A stretch of DNA of 64,000 nucleotides. It comes from Thermaerobacillus caldiproteolyticus. GTDB taxonomy: Bacteria; Bacillota; Bacilli; Bacillales; Anoxybacillaceae. A program made the translations under genes and the position numbers. This document shows positions 61,225 to 64,000 of the stretch, piece after piece. The notes beneath the pieces were generated by a model. The model made no database searches. It was not told the origin of the DNA and was given only the letters and a program-made list of their open reading frames with translations. How positions within the stretch are numbered: the first letter of the stretch is position 1; every line of letters starts with the position of its first letter. The stretch spans positions 62,001 to 126,000 of the forward strand of contig NZ_JACDUT010000003.1 of assembly GCF_013761245.1 (NCBI RefSeq), read 5' to 3'.

Positions 61225-62409
61225 TAACCATCCAGAAATCAACGTCGAAATGGATTCTTTTCCTCGTTGCCATATCGTACGGTGCCGCCAAAAATCGAGA
61301 GTAAGTCGCTCTGAGCGAGCAAGGTCTTGCTGAATGGCGTTTTTTACTTGCTGTACAAACTTCTGATCATAAATATAACAATGAATTTCACTGTTTAAGA
61401 AAAAGCTTCGTTTATCAAAATTGGCGGTCCCAATATCGCAGCATTCTCCGTCAATGACCATTATTTTAGCGTGATAAAATCCTTGATAAAACTGATAAAT
61501 ATGCGCTCCCTCTTTTAACAAGCGGTAAAAGTACGGAAAAGCCGCTTCTTTTACAAAAGGATGATCTGCTTTCAGCGGTACGAGAATGGTGACACTCACC
61601 CCACGTTGTAATGCCTCAAGCAATGCTTTCATGACGTCATGGCCCGGAATAAAGTAAGGAGTGCCAATTATAATTTCTTGTTTTGCTTGGTGAATGAAAC
61701 GAATAAATTTTTGCTCTAATGAATGACCGTTCGTAGCGATGAGTTGATGGGAAATTGCTCCTTTCGGAAGGATTGGAAAATATTTCTTACCCTTAATCTG
61801 TTCTTTCGTTGCTTCTTTCCAATCGTGACAAAATTGGGCTTGTAAGTCATTGACTCCTTCGCCGGTCATTTTTAAATGGTAGTCTCGCCATTCTCCGAAG
61901 TCGGGGTCTTGGTCAATATATTCTTTGCCAATATTAAATCCACCGATATATCCAATTCGTCCATCAATCACTGTAATTTTTCGATGATTACGTCGGTTTA
62001 ATTTGTAAAGGAAAAAAGGAAACGTCGGTTTATGAGCATAAGCAAATTGAATTCCGCTTTCTTCAAGAGAACGAATCATTTTCTTTGGCAATTCAAAGCC
62101 TCCGACCCAATCGACGAGAAGGCGTACTTCAACTCCTTCCTGCACCTTTTGTTTTAATAGGTCGAAAAATTGTTGACTAATCTCATCTGTTTTTACGATA
62201 TAAAACAACACATGTATATGGTGGTTTGCTTCACGAATCGTTTGAAAGTAATCAGAAAATAAGTGGGGTCCGCTCATAAAAAAAGAAAAATCGCTGTGAC
62301 GTCGCGGGTATTTTGTTTGCATTCTTTTCGATTGATACATTTTTTCTCCGAGCTTTTCATCAAGCATGATGAGCGCTAGTATAATAATAACAAGAAGCAA
62401 AACAACCAT
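61222..62409 (-). CDS. Phospholipase D-like cardiolipin synthase (YwiE-like)
   Basis: 395 residues. One N-terminal membrane helix, then two PLD domains with HKD motifs: RRNHRKITVIDGRIGYIGGF (first) and FYHAKIMVIDGECCDIGTAN (second). Condenses two phosphatidylglycerols to cardiolipin. Same position as B. subtilis ywiE, a minor or stress-related synthase. Shorter than the main ClsA (about 480) because it has one, not two, membrane helices. Confidence 0.9.
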   Translation of the reverse strand: MVVLLLVIIILALIMLDEKLGEKMYQSKRMQTKYPRRHSDFSFFMSGPHLFSDYFQTIREANHHIHVLFYIVKTDEISQQFFDLLKQKVQEGVEVRLLVDWVGGFELPKKMIRSLEESGIQFAYAHKPTFPFFLYKLNRRNHRKITVIDGRIGYIGGFNIGKEYIDQDPDFGEWRDYHLKMTGEGVNDLQAQFCHDWKEATKEQIKGKKYFPILPKGAISHQLIATNGHSLEQKFIRFIHQAKQEIIIGTPYFIPGHDVMKALLEALQRGVSVTILVPLKADHPFVKEAAFPYFYRLLKEGAHIYQFYQGFYHAKIMVIDGECCDIGTANFDKRSFFLNSEIHCYIYDQKFVQQVKNAIQQDLARSERLTLDFWRHRTIWQRGKESISTLISGWL

Positions 62410-62491
62410 TTCGTTTCCTCCTGTTTTTTTCGTTACTTATTAATGTACCCTTGTTGCAAAAAAATAGCAGGATAACTTGTAAAAAACATTA

Positions 62492-62521
62492 TTGACTGAA
62501 TGCTCATTCATTATGTAAAAT
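62492..62521 (+). promoter_or_regulatory. fadF promoter with FadR-like box
   Basis: TTGACT - 18 bp - TAAAAT. TGACTGAATGCTCATTCA (62493-62510) matches the FadR consensus TGAATGAMTANTCATTCA at 16 of 18 positions and covers the -35 and spacer. Confidence 0.65.
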
Positions 62522-62609
62522 AAACGCAAGGGTATAATTCTGAAAATTTAATCTCTTGAAAATATTTTTGCTAGGGATTCGTCAACAAAGGGGAAAGGGG
62601 AGTTGGATC

Positions 62610-64000
62610 TTGAGTGCGTTGTTAGTGATTAATTTTCTTGCTTTTTTACTTGTAACCGCTTACGCTATTTACTTGTTTGCTTACTTGGTAAAAACGCGTA
62701 TTGCCTATATTAAACTAGGCAAAAAAGTCGAGTTTGATGAAAAGGTAAAAGAACGTTTTCACAAAATTTGGGTCAATGTATTTGGTCAGAAAAAGCTGTT
62801 AAAAGACAAACAAAGCGGGATTATTCACGTCGTCTTTTTCTATGGATTTATTCTTGTGCAATTTGGAGCGATTGACTTTATTATAAAAGGTCTCGTTCCA
62901 GATGCCCATCTCCCGTTAGGTTTTCTTTATCCGGGGTTTACGTTTTTCCAGGAGATTGTCACATTGCTCATTTTAATCGCGGTATTTTGGGCGTTTTATC
63001 GCCGCTATATTGAAAAGCTTGTCCGTTTAAAACGCGATTTCAAAGCGGGATTAGTGCTCATTTTTATCGGCGGGCTCATGCTTTCCGTTTTATTCGGAAA
63101 CGGAATGAGCATAATTTGGCACGGTGAGGAAGCGGCATGGAGCGAGCCTGTCGCGTCACTGGTCGCCAGTACTTTTCAATGGGTTGGTGAAACAGGAGCA
63201 GCGGTTCTTTTCTATGTCGCATGGTGGGTTCATTTGTTCATTTTGCTTACGTTCTTAGTGTACGTGCCGCAATCGAAGCACGCTCACTTAATTGCCGGGC
63301 CTGTCAACGTCTTTTTCAGCCGTTTGTCTAAACCAAAGCTTGAAAAAATTGATTTTGAAGATGAGACACAAGAATCATTTGGTGTTGGCAAAATTGAAGA
63401 CTTCAAACAAACACAGCTTATCGATCTATACGCTTGCGTAGAGTGCGGTCGATGTACAAACATGTGCCCGGCTACCGGGACAGGAAAAATGCTCTCTCCG
63501 ATGGATTTAATTTTAAAATTACGCGATCATTTAACAGAAAAAGGAGCGGCTGTTACGTCAAAAGCGCCTTGGGTGCCGACGTTTGCATTTAAACATACAC
63601 GAGGAAACCAGTTGGCGTTTGCGGCACAAGGGGTGCAAGAACAAGCGGCGACATTAGAAATGCCAAGCTTGATAGGCGATGTCATTACCGAAGAAGAAAT
63701 TTGGGCGTGTACGACATGCCGCAACTGTGAAGATCAATGTCCGGTTATGAACGAGCATGTCGATAAGATTATCGATCTTCGTCGCTATCTTGTGTTGACA
63801 GAGGGAAAAATGAACCCGGATGCGCAGCGGGCGATGACGAATATCGAACGTCAAGGCAACCCGTGGGGACTCAACCGAAAAGAGAAAGAAAACTGGCGCC
63901 AGTTGCGCGAAGATGTGCATATTCCAACAGTGAAAGAAATGCAAAAAGCTAACGAGGAATTTGAATATTTGTTCTGGGTTGGCTCAATGGGTTCCTTTGA
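62610..64000 (+). CDS. fadF: Iron-sulfur heterodisulfide-reductase-like protein FadF, partial
   Basis: The first 463 codons are present; the gene runs off the right edge. TTG start after GGGAAAGGGGAG. N-terminal membrane part with about five helices (nitrate-reductase-gamma-like), then two 4Fe-4S motifs CVECGRCTNMCP and CTTCRNCEDQCP. The missing C-terminus should carry CCG domains. B. subtilis FadF (YwjF) is part of the FadR regulon and thought to pass electrons from acyl-CoA oxidation to the quinone pool. Confidence 0.92.
   Translation, partial: MSALLVINFLAFLLVTAYAIYLFAYLVKTRIAYIKLGKKVEFDEKVKERFHKIWVNVFGQKKLLKDKQSGIIHVVFFYGFILVQFGAIDFIIKGLVPDAHLPLGFLYPGFTFFQEIVTLLILIAVFWAFYRRYIEKLVRLKRDFKAGLVLIFIGGLMLSVLFGNGMSIIWHGEEAAWSEPVASLVASTFQWVGETGAAVLFYVAWWVHLFILLTFLVYVPQSKHAHLIAGPVNVFFSRLSKPKLEKIDFEDETQESFGVGKIEDFKQTQLIDLYACVECGRCTNMCPATGTGKMLSPMDLILKLRDHLTEKGAAVTSKAPWVPTFAFKHTRGNQLAFAAQGVQEQAATLEMPSLIGDVITEEEIWACTTCRNCEDQCPVMNEHVDKIIDLRRYLVLTEGKMNPDAQRAMTNIERQGNPWGLNRKEKENWRQLREDVHIPTVKEMQKANEEFEYLFWVGSMGSF

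Overview
The window looks like the chromosome of a thermophilic, spore-forming Bacillaceae of the Anoxybacillus/Geobacillus/Parageobacillus type. Four things support this. Gene content and order closely follow the ywd-ywf-ywg-ywh-ywi-ywj region of Bacillus subtilis. The arginine-binding protein resembles my recollection of Geobacillus ArtJ. Spore genes are present (cwlJ, gerQ, rsfA, pbpG-like). Glycyl-tRNA synthetase is the single-chain type. No prophage, CRISPR array, intact insertion sequence, tRNA or rRNA was seen. Names rest on recognised motifs and remembered family sequences; no database search was run.

Left part (1-16.3 kb): a fructose-family PTS with its PRD regulator (cut by the window edge), a Rieske/FAD oxidoreductase, a truncated RecG-like ATPase with a heptad-repeat tract, and an anaerobic fermentation block (adhE, then pflB-pflA on the other strand) marked by Rex-type operators. 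An envelope-stress module follows (LiaI-like, PspA/LiaH-like, LiaF, LiaS, LiaR).

Middle (16.3-38.4 kb): an amino-acid permease, trmH, the aa3 menaquinol oxidase operon qoxABCD, a SAM-riboswitch operon encoding an LLM flavin monooxygenase and an ATP-grasp ligase (the most novel-looking unit), the artJ-artM-artP basic amino-acid importer, a decayed proline-symporter fragment, a nitrilase, pdxK, ald with its regulator adeR, rocB, niaP, an EamA exporter and a glycosyltransferase. Alanine and arginine use are clustered here.

Right part (38.4-64 kb): T-box glyS, ung, a GH13 glucosidase, ywdI, a broken small gene, ywdK, cwlJ-gerQ, hemQ, pta, lipL, rsfA, ywfO-ywgA, a PurR-box purine permease, a 4-oxalocrotonate tautomerase, ywhC-ywhD, a class A PBP, speE-speB, ywiB-argS, xapX, a cardiolipin synthase and the start of fadF behind a FadR-like box.

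Recurrent themes: (i) small decayed or truncated genes (putP-like, a gene at 43.3 kb, a fragment at 18.2 kb, the 5' end of the RecG-like gene, the qoxA tail); (ii) hairpins between promoter-proximal and distal genes of an operon, which probably set protein ratios; (iii) terminators sharing bases with stop codons; (iv) several well-formed palindromic operators over promoters.
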